Shown: in pieces, positions 27,268 to 36,096 of the stretch
Layout: each line of letters opens with the position of its first letter
Position numbering within the stretch: the first letter of the stretch is position 1
Origin: Ancylobacter crimeensis
Lineage (GTDB): Bacteria; Pseudomonadota; Alphaproteobacteria; Rhizobiales; Xanthobacteraceae
Direction of reading: 5' to 3'
NCBI RefSeq assembly: GCF_023016805.1
Contig: NZ_JALKCH010000013.1
Span: 45,436-109,435, forward strand
DNA length: 64,000 bases
Made by a program: the position numbers and the translations under genes
The notes under the pieces: generated by a model
Seen by the model: the letters and a program-made list of their open reading frames with translations, nothing else
Told to the model about the DNA's origin: nothing
Databases searched by the model: none

Positions 27268-30223
27268 GCAGCCGCTCTCCCTTGGGATCGAGGAAACAGG
27301 GGGCGCAGATCTCGACCTCGACATCCCCGCCGCGCACCGGATCATGGGCGCGCACCTTTTCGCCAATGCGCTCCTGCCCGCGGCGGATGAGGCCGAGGCC
27401 GATCCAATGGCCGAGGTTGGGCGAATAGGCCACCGAGGTCATGTAGCCTTGATCGTGGGCGGCATCCGCCGGCCCGCCCACCGGCACGAAATGGGCGCCG
27501 GCGCGCAGCCGCTCCGCCGGGTTCACCGGCCTGAAGCCGGCGAGCGAGGGACGTTCCGGGTCGGTGAGGCCGGGGCGGGCGGCCATGATCCGGCCCACAT
27601 AGTCCTTCTTGGTCGAGGCCATGCGACCGAGGCCGAGATCGCCCGCCGTGGTCTGGCCCGACAGCTCGTTGCCGGAGACATGGCCCTTTTCGATGCGCAT
27701 GACGCCGAGCGCCTCGACGCCATAGGGCGTGATGTCGAACGGTGCGCCCGCCGCCATCAGCGCCCGTGCAAGGTCCTCGCCCCGGCGCGCCGGCACCGCG
27801 ATCTCGTAGCCGAGCTCGCCGGAGAAGGAGACGCGGAAGATGCGCGCCTTCACCCCGCCCAGGACGCGCGCCTCGGCAACGCCCATGAACGGGAGAGCCG
27901 AGTCCGACACATCGGTGCCGGGATCGACCACGCCGACCAGCACTTCCCGGGCGCGGGGCCCGGCAATGGCGATCTGCGCCCACTGCTCGGAAATCGAGGC
28001 GAGCTGCACGTCGAGCTCGGGCCACAGCACCTGCAGGCAGAATTCCAGATGCTGGAAGACCTTGGCCGCATTCGCGGTGGTGGTGGTCATGACGTAATGC
28101 TGTTCGCCGAGCCGGGCGGTGGTGCCGTCGTCCATCACCATTCCATCCTCGCGCAGCATCACGCCATAGCGCGCCTTGCTGATGGCGAGCGTCGAGAAGG
28201 TGTTGATGTAGACCCGGTCGAGGAAGACCCCGGCATCCGGTCCCTGCAGGTCAATCTTGCCGAAGGTGGAAACGTCGATCATGCCGACCCCGGAGCGCAC
28301 GGCCTTCACCTCGCGATTGACGCTCTCCAGCCAGTCGCTCTCACCGGCGCGGGGAAAATACTGAGCGCGCAGCCATGCCCCGGTTTCGATGAAGACGGCG
28401 CCCTGCTCGTCCGCCCAGCCATGGGTCGGGGTGAGGCGCACCGGGCGGAACTCGGTGCCGCGGTGATGCCCTGCCAGCGCGCCGATGGCGACCGGGGTGA
28501 AGGGCGGGCGGAAGATGGTGGTGCCGGTCGCCTCGATGCCCGCGCCGGTGAGTTCCGCCATGATGGCAAGGCCGGTGACGTTGGAGGTCTTACCCTGATC
28601 GGTCGCCATGCCGAGCGTGGTGTAGCGTTTCAGGAGCTCGACCGAACGGAAGCCTTCCTTGTGGGCGATGGCGACATCCTTCGCCGTCACGTCGTTCTGC
28701 GGATCGACGAAGGCCGGCCCGCGGCTGCCCGCGACATGCCAGAAGGCGGCGAGGGCGACGCTTTCGTCCTCCGCGCGCGGCGCGTCGAGGGCGGGCGCGG
28801 CAAACCCGGTGTCGCGGGCAGCCGCCGCACCGGCCTCAAAGCCTTCACGGAAGGCGCCGGCGAGGGAGAAGGTGCCCCCCGCCGCGCCGGCGACGCTGAG
28901 CCCGGGGGGCAACGCGCCGGGCACGAAGGCGGCGATGTCCTCCCGCCACACCGGTCGCCCGCCATGGTGGCAGGTGAGATGGACGTTGGGCGACCAGCCG
29001 CCGGACACCGCAAGGCCGTCTACCGCAATGCGGTCGGTGCGGCTGCCGGAGGCGATGTCGATGCGGGCGAGAGTCTTGCCGGCGGTGCCGGCCACTACCC
29101 CGCCGGCGATTACCCGGATGCCGAGCGCTTTGGCCCTCTCCAGCAATGCGGGCGCGATCGTGGGGCGCACATCGGCGATGGCCGCCACTTCGATGCCCGC
29201 CGCACGGGCGGCGAAAGCCGAGCGCCACGCACCGTCATTGTTCGCGAACACCGCCAGCCGCTTCGCCGCCGCCACGCCGTAGCGGTTGGCATAGGTCTCG
29301 ACCGCGCCGGCCGCCATCACGCCCGGCCGGTCATTGCCGCCGAACACGATAGGCCGCTCGATGGCGCCGGCCGCCAGCACCGCACGCCGCGCCACGATGC
29401 GCCACAGCCGCTGGCGCGGCTGAAAGGGCAGAGGCTCGCGCAGATGGTCCGACACCCGTTCCAGAGCGCCATAGGTGCCGCCGTCATAGACGCCGAACAC
29501 CGAGGTGCGGGTCATGATGCGCACATTGGGCAGGGCGCCGAGTTCGGCGATGGTCGCTGCGGCGAAGGCGTGTCCGGGCGCGCCGTCGATCTCGTGCGTC
29601 TCGGCGTTCAGCCGTCCGCCGGGCAGGGCGTCCTCATCGGCGAGGATGACCCGCGCCCCCGCAAGCGCCGCGGTCTTCGCCGCCATGAGCCCGGCCGGGC
29701 CGGCGCCGATCACCAGCACGTCGCAGAAGGCGTTGGCCTTCTCGTAATGGTCCGGGTCGTCGCCCTCCGCAGCCCGGCCGAGGCCTGCGGCGCGGCGGAT
29801 GAAGGGCTCATAGAGCTTTTCCCAGAAGCTCGAGGGCCACATGAAGGTTTTGTAGTAGAAGCCGGCGCCGAGGAACGGGGCGACGAGGCGGTTGACCGAC
29901 AGAATGTCGAGATCGAGCGAGGGCCAGCGGTTCTGGCTGGTCGCTTCCAGTCCCTCATAGAGCTCGGTGACGGTGGCCCGGCTGTTCGGCTCGCGCCGTG
30001 CGCCGGAACGCAACTCGACCAGCGCGTTCGGCTCTTCCGGCCCGGCGGAGACGATGCCGCGCGGACGGTGATATTTGAACGAGCGGCCGACCAGCTTCAC
30101 GTCATTGGCCAGCAGCGCCGAGGCCAGCGTGTCGCCGGCAAAGCCGGTGTAGCGGCGGCCGTCGAATGTGAAGGCGAGCGGTCGGCTGCGGTCGATCAGC
30201 CCGCCCGTGGCGAGGCGGCTCAT
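27260..30223 (-). CDS. mgdC: N-methylglutamate dehydrogenase subunit C (sarcosine-oxidase alpha-like)
   Basis: 987-aa alpha-type subunit. Domain order: an N-terminal ferredoxin-like Fer2_4 region (about 10-100; FAGDTLASALLANDVKLVGRSFKYHRPRG spread over 28-56), a FAD/NAD-binding domain with VIGAGPAGLMAA near 171-182, and a C-terminal GcvT-like tetrahydrofolate domain from about 600 (FIETGAWLRAQYF, GVGMIDVSTFGKIDLQGPDA). The THF domain fits transfer of the methyl carbon to THF. The ATG at 30223 overlaps the mgdB TGA (ATGA). Alone it would be called sarcosine oxidase alpha; gmaS and mgsABC nearby favour N-methylglutamate as substrate. Confidence 0.9.
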   Translation of the reverse strand: MSRLATGGLIDRSRPLAFTFDGRRYTGFAGDTLASALLANDVKLVGRSFKYHRPRGIVSAGPEEPNALVELRSGARREPNSRATVTELYEGLEATSQNRWPSLDLDILSVNRLVAPFLGAGFYYKTFMWPSSFWEKLYEPFIRRAAGLGRAAEGDDPDHYEKANAFCDVLVIGAGPAGLMAAKTAALAGARVILADEDALPGGRLNAETHEIDGAPGHAFAAATIAELGALPNVRIMTRTSVFGVYDGGTYGALERVSDHLREPLPFQPRQRLWRIVARRAVLAAGAIERPIVFGGNDRPGVMAAGAVETYANRYGVAAAKRLAVFANNDGAWRSAFAARAAGIEVAAIADVRPTIAPALLERAKALGIRVIAGGVVAGTAGKTLARIDIASGSRTDRIAVDGLAVSGGWSPNVHLTCHHGGRPVWREDIAAFVPGALPPGLSVAGAAGGTFSLAGAFREGFEAGAAAARDTGFAAPALDAPRAEDESVALAAFWHVAGSRGPAFVDPQNDVTAKDVAIAHKEGFRSVELLKRYTTLGMATDQGKTSNVTGLAIMAELTGAGIEATGTTIFRPPFTPVAIGALAGHHRGTEFRPVRLTPTHGWADEQGAVFIETGAWLRAQYFPRAGESDWLESVNREVKAVRSGVGMIDVSTFGKIDLQGPDAGVFLDRVYINTFSTLAISKARYGVMLREDGMVMDDGTTARLGEQHYVMTTTTANAAKVFQHLEFCLQVLWPELDVQLASISEQWAQIAIAGPRAREVLVGVVDPGTDVSDSALPFMGVAEARVLGGVKARIFRVSFSGELGYEIAVPARRGEDLARALMAAGAPFDITPYGVEALGVMRIEKGHVSGNELSGQTTAGDLGLGRMASTKKDYVGRIMAARPGLTDPERPSLAGFRPVNPAERLRAGAHFVPVGGPADAAHDQGYMTSVAYSPNLGHWIGLGLIRRGQERIGEKVRAHDPVRGGDVEVEICAPCFLDPKGERLRG

Positions 30224-30495
30224 CGCGCGACCTCCGCCTTGGGCCGGGCAAAGACGGCGCCCGAGATGAGATGTGTGCGGGTGTCGCGCAAAACCTTCAG
30301 CCACTGCCGGCAGCCGGAGGCGTGGAACCACAATTCCTCCAGCGGCCCGGCCGGGTTGTCGCGCAGATAGACGTAATCGAAGAATGCGTCCTCCGCGCCC
30401 GGCGCCGCAGGGTCGGGACGGGTGGGGGCCGCATCGCCGAGATAGCTGAACTCGCTCGAGTCGCGCGGGCCGCAATAGGGGCATGGAATGCGCAT
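30220..30495 (-). CDS. mgdB: N-methylglutamate dehydrogenase subunit B (sarcosine-oxidase delta-like)
   Basis: 91-aa zinc-binding delta-type subunit. The CPYCG pair near the N-terminus with a later histidine and cysteine (WFHASGCRQW) make the zinc site of SoxD proteins; DYVYLRDNPAGP and RDTRTH are family features. The ATG at 30495 overlaps the mgdA TGA by one base, and its own stop overlaps the mgdC start, so A-B-C are translationally coupled. Confidence 0.92.
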   Translation of the reverse strand: MRIPCPYCGPRDSSEFSYLGDAAPTRPDPAAPGAEDAFFDYVYLRDNPAGPLEELWFHASGCRQWLKVLRDTRTHLISGAVFARPKAEVAR

Positions 30496-31745
30496 CAGTG
30501 CAGGTTCGGCTGGGCGCCGACTCCCTTTTCGTCGATGAGATGTCCAGTGCGGAAGCGGTCGAGCCGCATGGCGCTCGCGGTTTCGTGCGGCGCGTCCTTT
30601 GCCAGAAGATGGGCGAAGCACCAGCCCGAGGCCGGAGTCGCCTTGAAGCCGCCATAGCACCAGCCGGCATTGAGATAGAGCCCCGGTCGCGGCGTGCGGT
30701 CGATGATCGGCGAACCGTCCATCGACATGTCCATGATGCCGCCCCAGTGGCGCAGCAGCCGCACCCGCCCGATGCGCGGCATCAACGCCATGCCGCCCTC
30801 GGCGACATCCTCGATGACCGGGAGATTGCCGCGCTGGGCGTAGGAATTGTAGCCGTCGATGTCGCCGCCGAAGACGAGGCCGCCCTTGTCGGACTGGCTG
30901 ATGTAGAAATGCCCGGCGCCGAAGGTGACGACGCCGTCGATCAGCGGCTTCAGTCCTTCCGAGACGAAGGCCTGCAGCACATGGCTCTCGATCGGCAGCC
31001 GCAGCCCGGCCTTTGCCGCGACCCGCGAGGAACTGCCGGCGACCGCGAGCCCCACCTTGCCGGCACGGATCGGTCCGCGCGTGGTCTCAACGCCGGTGAT
31101 TGTGCTGCCCTCGGAGAGGAAGCCGGTGACTTCGCAGTTCTGGATGATGTCGACGCCGAGCCGGTCCGCCGCGCGGGCATAGCCCCACACCACCGCATCG
31201 TGCCGCGCCGTGCCACCGCGCCGCTGCAGCAGGCCGCCGCGGATGGGGAAGCGTGCATTGGCGAAGTCGAGGAAGGGATACATCGCGCGGACGCCCTCGG
31301 CGTCGAGCAGCTCGGAATCGACCCCGTTCAGCCGCATCGCATTGCCACGCCGGGCATAGGCATCGCGCTGGGCGTCGGAGTGATAGAGGTTCAGCACGCC
31401 GCGCTGGCTGACCATGGCGTTGTAGTTCAGCTCGCGCTCCAGCCCTTCCCACAGCTTCATCGACCATTCGTAGAACGGCTCGTTGCCGGGCAGCAGGTAG
31501 TTGGAGCGAACGATGGTGGTGTTCCGCCCGGCATTGCCGGAGCCGATAACGCCCTTCTCGATCACGGCGACATTGCGGATGCCGTGAACCTTGGCGAGGT
31601 AATAGGCCGTCGCCAGCCCATGGCCCCCGCCGCCGACGATGACGACGTCATAGGCCGGCTTCGGCGCCGCATCGCGCCACGCCGGCTTCCAGCCGCGCTG
31701 CCCGGAGAGGCCGTTGAGAAGAACGCTGAGAAAGGAATAGCGCAT
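30495..31745 (-). CDS. mgdA: N-methylglutamate dehydrogenase subunit A (sarcosine-oxidase beta-like)
   Basis: 416-aa flavoprotein subunit that oxidises the N-methyl amine. The FAD site VVIVGGGGHGLATAYYLA begins near residue 34, and the GGTARHDAVVWG stretch carries the histidine that binds FMN covalently in SoxB homologues; YHWGG-like RHWGGIMDMSMDGSPI lies near the C-terminus. First gene of mgdABCD; ATG at 31745 (MRYSFLSVLLNG). The 234-bp gap to the divergent LysR gene holds inverted GACTATA half-sites and a dispersed repeat. Confidence 0.92.
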   Translation of the reverse strand: MRYSFLSVLLNGLSGQRGWKPAWRDAAPKPAYDVVIVGGGGHGLATAYYLAKVHGIRNVAVIEKGVIGSGNAGRNTTIVRSNYLLPGNEPFYEWSMKLWEGLERELNYNAMVSQRGVLNLYHSDAQRDAYARRGNAMRLNGVDSELLDAEGVRAMYPFLDFANARFPIRGGLLQRRGGTARHDAVVWGYARAADRLGVDIIQNCEVTGFLSEGSTITGVETTRGPIRAGKVGLAVAGSSSRVAAKAGLRLPIESHVLQAFVSEGLKPLIDGVVTFGAGHFYISQSDKGGLVFGGDIDGYNSYAQRGNLPVIEDVAEGGMALMPRIGRVRLLRHWGGIMDMSMDGSPIIDRTPRPGLYLNAGWCYGGFKATPASGWCFAHLLAKDAPHETASAMRLDRFRTGHLIDEKGVGAQPNLH

Positions 31746-31774
31746 GCGGCGCGGTCCGGTTGATATGTCGAATT

Positions 31775-31824
31775 GACTATAGAATGGGAGAAGGATGGTG
31801 GTAATATAAGTTTTGTTTATAGTC
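31775..31824. promoter_or_regulatory. Inverted GACTATA half-sites upstream of mgdA
   Basis: GACTATA at 31775-31781 and its complement TATAGTC at 31818-31824, 36 bp apart in a markedly AT-rich patch. They lie between mgdA and the divergent LysR gene. Spacing of two half-sites on successive DNA turns suits a LysR-type or other dimeric regulator; the role is inferred. Confidence 0.45.
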
Positions 31825-31842
31825 TGGATGCCAATGGCTACC

Positions 31843-31946
31843 GTCATTCCGGGCGGCTGGCGGGCGATCCGGGATCACGCCGCAGGGCTGGTCCTCGTCA
31901 CGCGGAGGCCGGTCCTGGCTCGGTGTTTCGCTTCGGCCGGGATGAC
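31843..31946. repeat. Dispersed GTCATYCCG...CGGGATGAC element, copy 1
   Basis: 104-bp element with inverted ends GTCATTCCG and CGGGATGAC and a GC-rich interior containing GATCCGGGATC. A second, larger copy lies at 63481-63625. It resembles the non-coding palindromic elements scattered through Hyphomicrobiales genomes. It sits between mgdA and a LysR gene. Confidence 0.65.
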
Positions 31947-31979
31947 GGTCTCCCACACCCCACCCGCTGCAGGAGCCCT

Positions 31980-32948
31980 ATGTCCCCGCCAGACAGCCTG
32001 CCCTTCGACCTGCGTGCGCTCGAACTCTTTCTCGCCGTGTGCGATGCCGGCAGCATGGCGGAGGCGGCGCGCAGGCTCGGGCTGACCCAGCCCGCCATGT
32101 CGCAGGCGGTCGCGGAGATCGAGCGGCGCACCGGCGTCGCGCTGTTCGATCGCGCCACCCGTCCGCTGGCCCTCACCGCCGCCGGCGCCCTGCTGCGGCA
32201 GCGGGCCGGGGCATTGCTGGCCGAAGCCCGGCAGATCGGCCCTATGCTCCGCGACACCGAGCATGGGCGGCTGCCATTGGTCCGCGCCGGGCTGGTCGAT
32301 TCCCTCTCGCGCACGCTGATGGCTCCGCTCGCCGGACGGCTGCGGCGGGCGGCGGACGAGGTGTCGCTCCTCTCCGGCCTCACATCCTCCCATGTCAGCG
32401 CGCTGCTCACGCGCCAGCTCGACCTGCTGGTCGGGGCGGGCGATCTCGACGAGATCGAGGGGCTGGAACGCTGGCCGCTGCTCGGTGAACCCTATGTGCT
32501 GCTCCTGCCGGCGGACTGGCCGGTGCCCGCGTCCCCTACGGATCTCGCCGCGCTAGCGAAGCGGGGCCCGCTGGTGCGCTACAGCGCGCGCTCGCATACC
32601 GGGCTCGAGATCGAGCGCCATCTTCGCCGCCTCAGGCTGGAGATTCCCCGGCGCATCGAGTTCGACACACCTTTCGGCGTGACGGCGGCGGTCGTCGGCG
32701 GAGAAGGCTTCGCCATCACCACGCCGCTCTGCCTGTATGAGGCCGGCTTCCCGCTTCAGGGTTTCGCCTGCCACGCTTTGCCGGGCCCGCGTCTGTCGCG
32801 CCGGCTCACCCTGATCGCCCGTCGCCACGAACTCGGCCGCCTGCCCAGCGACCTCGCGGTCTTCTGCCGGGCACGGCTGGCCGCTCAACAGAACGCCATC
32901 CGCACGCTGGCCGGCATGGCAGGAGAGGGGTTTGTGGTGGAGGAGTGA
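31980..32948 (+). CDS. LysR family regulator next to the mgd genes
   Basis: 322-aa LysR protein: N-terminal helix-turn-helix (about 8-68; LELFLAVCDAGSMAEAARRLG, LTQPAMSQAVAEIERR) and an effector domain (about 95-300). Start at ATG 31980, with AGGAG eight bases upstream, giving MSPPDSLPFDL. Divergent from mgdA, so it is a candidate activator of methylamine-pathway genes, though a dispersed repeat in the gap could insulate it. It is convergent, 3 bp apart, with the ketosynthase gene. Confidence 0.88.
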   Translation: MSPPDSLPFDLRALELFLAVCDAGSMAEAARRLGLTQPAMSQAVAEIERRTGVALFDRATRPLALTAAGALLRQRAGALLAEARQIGPMLRDTEHGRLPLVRAGLVDSLSRTLMAPLAGRLRRAADEVSLLSGLTSSHVSALLTRQLDLLVGAGDLDEIEGLERWPLLGEPYVLLLPADWPVPASPTDLAALAKRGPLVRYSARSHTGLEIERHLRRLRLEIPRRIEFDTPFGVTAAVVGGEGFAITTPLCLYEAGFPLQGFACHALPGPRLSRRLTLIARRHELGRLPSDLAVFCRARLAAQQNAIRTLAGMAGEGFVVEE

Positions 32949-32951
32949 GAT

Positions 32952-34160
32952 TCACCCCGCCCGGCGCAGCGCCAGCACTGCGTTGAGACCGCCGAAGGCG
33001 AAGGCGTTTGAGATGGCGGTTTCGATGTCGGCAGGGCGGGATGCGTTCGGCACGCAGTCGATGTCGCACTCCGGATCCGGCTCATTGAAGCCCATGGTGG
33101 GCGGCAGGAAGCCGTGGCGCAGGGCGAATACGGTCGAGACCAGGTCCAGGGCGCCCGCCGCGCTCATGCAATGGGCGTAGAGCGACTTGGTGGACGACAC
33201 CGGCAGCGCGGCCAGCCGGTTGCCGAACACGATGCGCAGTGCCGCCGTCTCGGTGCGGTCGTTCAGGACCGTGGCGGTGCCATGGGCGTTGACGTAGTCG
33301 ATCTCTTCAGGTGCATGGCCGCCGTCCTTCAGCGCGAGCGACACGGCGCGGGCGGCGCTGGTGGCGTCGGGGGCCGTCATGTCCTGCGCGTCGGCGCTCA
33401 TGCCGAAGCCCGTCATCTCGGCGAGAATCGTGGCGCCACGCGCTTTGGCGCGGTCCCAGTCCTCCAGCACCACGGCCGCGGCGCCTTCGCCCAGCACGAG
33501 CCCGTTGCGGTCCTTCGAGAAGGGACGGCAGCCATCGGGCGAGAGCACGCGCAGCGCTTCCCAGCTCCGCATCATGCCGGGGGTGAGGGGCGTTTCCGAG
33601 CCGCCGGCTACTGCGACATCCAGCATGCCGGCGCGCACCATGTGAAAGGCGGTGCCGACCGAATGGGCGGCGGAAGCACAGGCCGAGGCGATGGAGAAGG
33701 CCGGCCCGCGAAGGCCGAGATCGATGCTGACATGGCTCACCGCCGCGCTCGGCATCGCCTTGGGTACGGTGAAGGGATGCGGACGGCTCTTCGCCTCATA
33801 GATGCGCTGATAGCCGGCATCGACCGCCTGGTAGCCGACCGTCGCAGCGAAGATCGCCCCTGCGCGCTCGGGCTCGACACCCTCGAAGGGCGCGCCTGCC
33901 GCCTGCACCGCCTCGCGCGCCACCAGCACGGCGAATTGCGCGGTGCGGTCCATCAGCCCGATCTGGCGGTCGTCGAAATGCGCCTTGGGGTCGAAACCGT
34001 GCACCTCGCCGGAGATGCGGACCTTGAGGCCCTCGGTGTCGACGTTCCGGGTGGGGCCGATGCCGACACGGCCGGCCCTCAAGGCGTCGAGATGCTCGGC
34101 GGCCGTATGTCCCAGCGCGGAAAGGGCGCCGATGCCGGTGATGGCGACGCGATTCGCCAT
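32952..34160 (-). CDS. Beta-ketoacyl-ACP synthase, FabF/NodE-like
   Basis: 402-aa condensing enzyme elongating acyl chains on ACP with malonyl units. The Cys-His-His triad is intact: Cys161 (SACASAAHS), His293 (NAHGTATVLND) and His330 (KSLYAHCMSAAG). The C-terminal third (PPTMGFNEPDPECDIDCVPN) and ETAALRIVFG strongly resemble NodE, the rhizobial ketosynthase partner of the acyl carrier protein NodF, rather than housekeeping FabF. The ATG at 34160 overlaps the upstream ACP stop by one base, giving a coupled ACP-ketosynthase pair like nodFE. No other nod genes are present, so a specialised lipid is likelier than a Nod factor. Confidence 0.88.
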   Translation of the reverse strand: MANRVAITGIGALSALGHTAAEHLDALRAGRVGIGPTRNVDTEGLKVRISGEVHGFDPKAHFDDRQIGLMDRTAQFAVLVAREAVQAAGAPFEGVEPERAGAIFAATVGYQAVDAGYQRIYEAKSRPHPFTVPKAMPSAAVSHVSIDLGLRGPAFSIASACASAAHSVGTAFHMVRAGMLDVAVAGGSETPLTPGMMRSWEALRVLSPDGCRPFSKDRNGLVLGEGAAAVVLEDWDRAKARGATILAEMTGFGMSADAQDMTAPDATSAARAVSLALKDGGHAPEEIDYVNAHGTATVLNDRTETAALRIVFGNRLAALPVSSTKSLYAHCMSAAGALDLVSTVFALRHGFLPPTMGFNEPDPECDIDCVPNASRPADIETAISNAFAFGGLNAVLALRRAG

Positions 34161-34441
34161 CAGGCGGTCTTCTCCGCGGTGCCGCCCGATTTGGCCGCGA
34201 GCAGCGCGGCGACATGATCCACCAGCGCGCCGACCGTCACATCATTGCCGTTGAGCGGGCCGTCATTCGGGATCTCGATGTCGAACCGGCTTTCCAGCTT
34301 GAAGATGGTTTCGATCAGGTCGAGCGAAGAGATGCCGAGGTCGGCCACCGGGGTCTGCGGCGTCAGCAGGCCGCGCTCGACTCCCACCTCGGCGGCAATG
34401 AAGTCGATGATCTCGGAAATGCGGGGGTCGTCTGTCTGCAT
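34160..34441 (-). CDS. Acyl carrier protein, dedicated partner of the ketosynthase
   Basis: 93-aa four-helix acyl carrier protein. The phosphopantetheine site reads LGISSLDLIE, with attachment Ser39; the usual Asp before the Ser is itself Ser. It is longer than AcpP, with a C-terminal LAAKSGGTAEKTA tail. Coupled to the NodE-like gene (TGATG), it probably carries a special acyl chain rather than serving general fatty-acid synthesis. The 135-bp gap to the glycosidase gene shows no clear element. Confidence 0.88.
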   Translation of the reverse strand: MQTDDPRISEIIDFIAAEVGVERGLLTPQTPVADLGISSLDLIETIFKLESRFDIEIPNDGPLNGNDVTVGALVDHVAALLAAKSGGTAEKTA

Positions 34442-34576
34442 GCGGATGCTCTGCTTGGCCGATCGGTTGGCCGGGGATGGGCGGATCGGTCCTTACAATC
34501 CCACCCGTTTGACGTTCGTATCACAAGAGCGCCATGTGGGCGCAATTACCTGTGCGCGGCACAGGGTTGCGCGCGA

Positions 34577-36040
34577 TCATGCCGGCTTCATGACCTCCGC
34601 GAGGAAGCGATACGAGTCCTTCGGGGTGCGCACCAGCGTGGTGAAATCGACATGGACGACGCCGAAGCGCCGGCGGAAGCCCTCGGCCCATTCGAAATTG
34701 TCGAGCAGCGACCACACGAGATAGCCGCGCAGCGCGCAGCCCTGGTCGATCGCCTGCCGGCAGGCGAAGAGATGGTCGCGAAGATAGGCGACGCGCTGTG
34801 GATCGGAGACGCGACCCTCGGTCACCGGCGGGTCGTCATAGCAGGCCCCGTTCTCGGTGACGAAGACCGAAGGGTTGCCGTAGGAATCGCGTAGTCGGGC
34901 AAGCACCCGCACGAGGCCAGAAGGATCGACCGGCCAGCCGAGCGCGGTCACCGGCATGCCGGGCGGGAGGGCGCCCCACGTGGCATCGGCCAGCACGCTG
35001 CCTGGCGCGTTCACCAGATAGCCGGGGCCGTAATAGTTCACGCCCAGGAAATCGACCGGCACCTTGATGCGCTCGAGGTCGTCGCCCTGAGTAACCGTTT
35101 CGAAGTCGGCGGCGTATACCTCGGGGTAATAGCCCTTGAACAGCGGATCGAGATTGATGGTGTTCCACGCCGCATCCACCCGGCGGGCAGCGGCGGCGTC
35201 TTCCGGCTTGTCGGTGGCGGGGGCGACCGGCTGCAGTGAGAACACGGTGCCGAGCTGAAGATCGTTCCGGCGGGCGCGCAAGGCGGCGATGGCGGTACCC
35301 TGCGCGAGATTCTGGTGGTGCTGCGCCTTCACATAGCTCGGCCAGCCGGTGAGACCGGGCGCGTGGTTGCCGAAGGCGTGGCCGAAGATGGCGTGGACCG
35401 AGGGCTCGTTCAGCATGGCCCAGCGCTTCACCCGGTCGCCGAGCCGGCCGACCGTCACCTCGGCGTAATCGGCGAACCAGCCGGCGATGTCGCGGTTGTG
35501 CCAGCCGCCGCGCTGCTGCAGAGCCTGCGGCAGGTCCCAGTGGTAGAGGCAGGCGAACGGCTCTATGCCCTTTTCGAGCAGCCGGTCGACCAAGCGGTCG
35601 TAGAAGTCGAGCCCCGCCGTGTTCACCGCCCCGGTACCTTGCGGGAGGATGCGCGGCCACGCGGTGGAAAAGCGGTAGGCGCGGAAATTGCCCTGCGCCA
35701 GCAGGTCGATGTCGTCCCGGTAGCGGTTGTAATGGTCGCAGGCGACATCGCCATTGGTGCCGTCGGCGATCTTGCCCGGCTGGCGGCAGAACACGTCCCA
35801 GATGCTGTCCGTGCGCCCATCCGCCTTCACCGCCCCCTCGATCTGATAGCAGGAGGTGGACGCACCCCACAGGAAGTCCGGCGGCAGCTTCGGCAAGGCC
35901 GGCGGCACCGCGTCCGGCACCGCGCCGGTCGGAACCCCGGGTGCGACGGGCGCCTCGCTCGGAGAGGTCTGCGCCCGTCCGCCATGCCCCATGAAGGGCA
36001 GGCCGGCCGCGGCGGCAAGGAAGGTGCGTCGACGCATCAT
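34577..36040 (-). CDS. Exported GH1 beta-glucosidase with Tat-type signal
   Basis: 487-aa family 1 glycoside hydrolase releasing terminal beta-glucose. The N-terminus has a twin-arginine motif (RRRTFL) and hydrophobic stretch AAAAGLPFMGHG, then a Pro/Ala-rich linker before the barrel at about 53 (FLWGASTSCYQIEGA). Acid/base Glu212 (MLNEPSV) and nucleophile about Glu396 (VTENGACYDD) are both present. Two consecutive ATGs at 36040 and 36037. Tat export of a GH1 enzyme is uncommon and points to a periplasmic role, perhaps on glucans or glucosides also handled by the GH5 protein nearby. Confidence 0.9.
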   Translation of the reverse strand: MMRRRTFLAAAAGLPFMGHGGRAQTSPSEAPVAPGVPTGAVPDAVPPALPKLPPDFLWGASTSCYQIEGAVKADGRTDSIWDVFCRQPGKIADGTNGDVACDHYNRYRDDIDLLAQGNFRAYRFSTAWPRILPQGTGAVNTAGLDFYDRLVDRLLEKGIEPFACLYHWDLPQALQQRGGWHNRDIAGWFADYAEVTVGRLGDRVKRWAMLNEPSVHAIFGHAFGNHAPGLTGWPSYVKAQHHQNLAQGTAIAALRARRNDLQLGTVFSLQPVAPATDKPEDAAAARRVDAAWNTINLDPLFKGYYPEVYAADFETVTQGDDLERIKVPVDFLGVNYYGPGYLVNAPGSVLADATWGALPPGMPVTALGWPVDPSGLVRVLARLRDSYGNPSVFVTENGACYDDPPVTEGRVSDPQRVAYLRDHLFACRQAIDQGCALRGYLVWSLLDNFEWAEGFRRRFGVVHVDFTTLVRTPKDSYRFLAEVMKPA

Positions 36041-36096
36041 GGTTCAGGCCTTCTTCATACCGGGAGGGGCGAGCGAGGCCTCGCCAGTGCCGCTTC

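Noticed and set aside
26617..31745. Heterotetrameric sarcosine oxidase (soxBDAG)
   Set aside because: Homology alone allows it, but gmaS and mgsABC in the same locus favour N-methylglutamate dehydrogenase. Sarcosine remains a possible side substrate.
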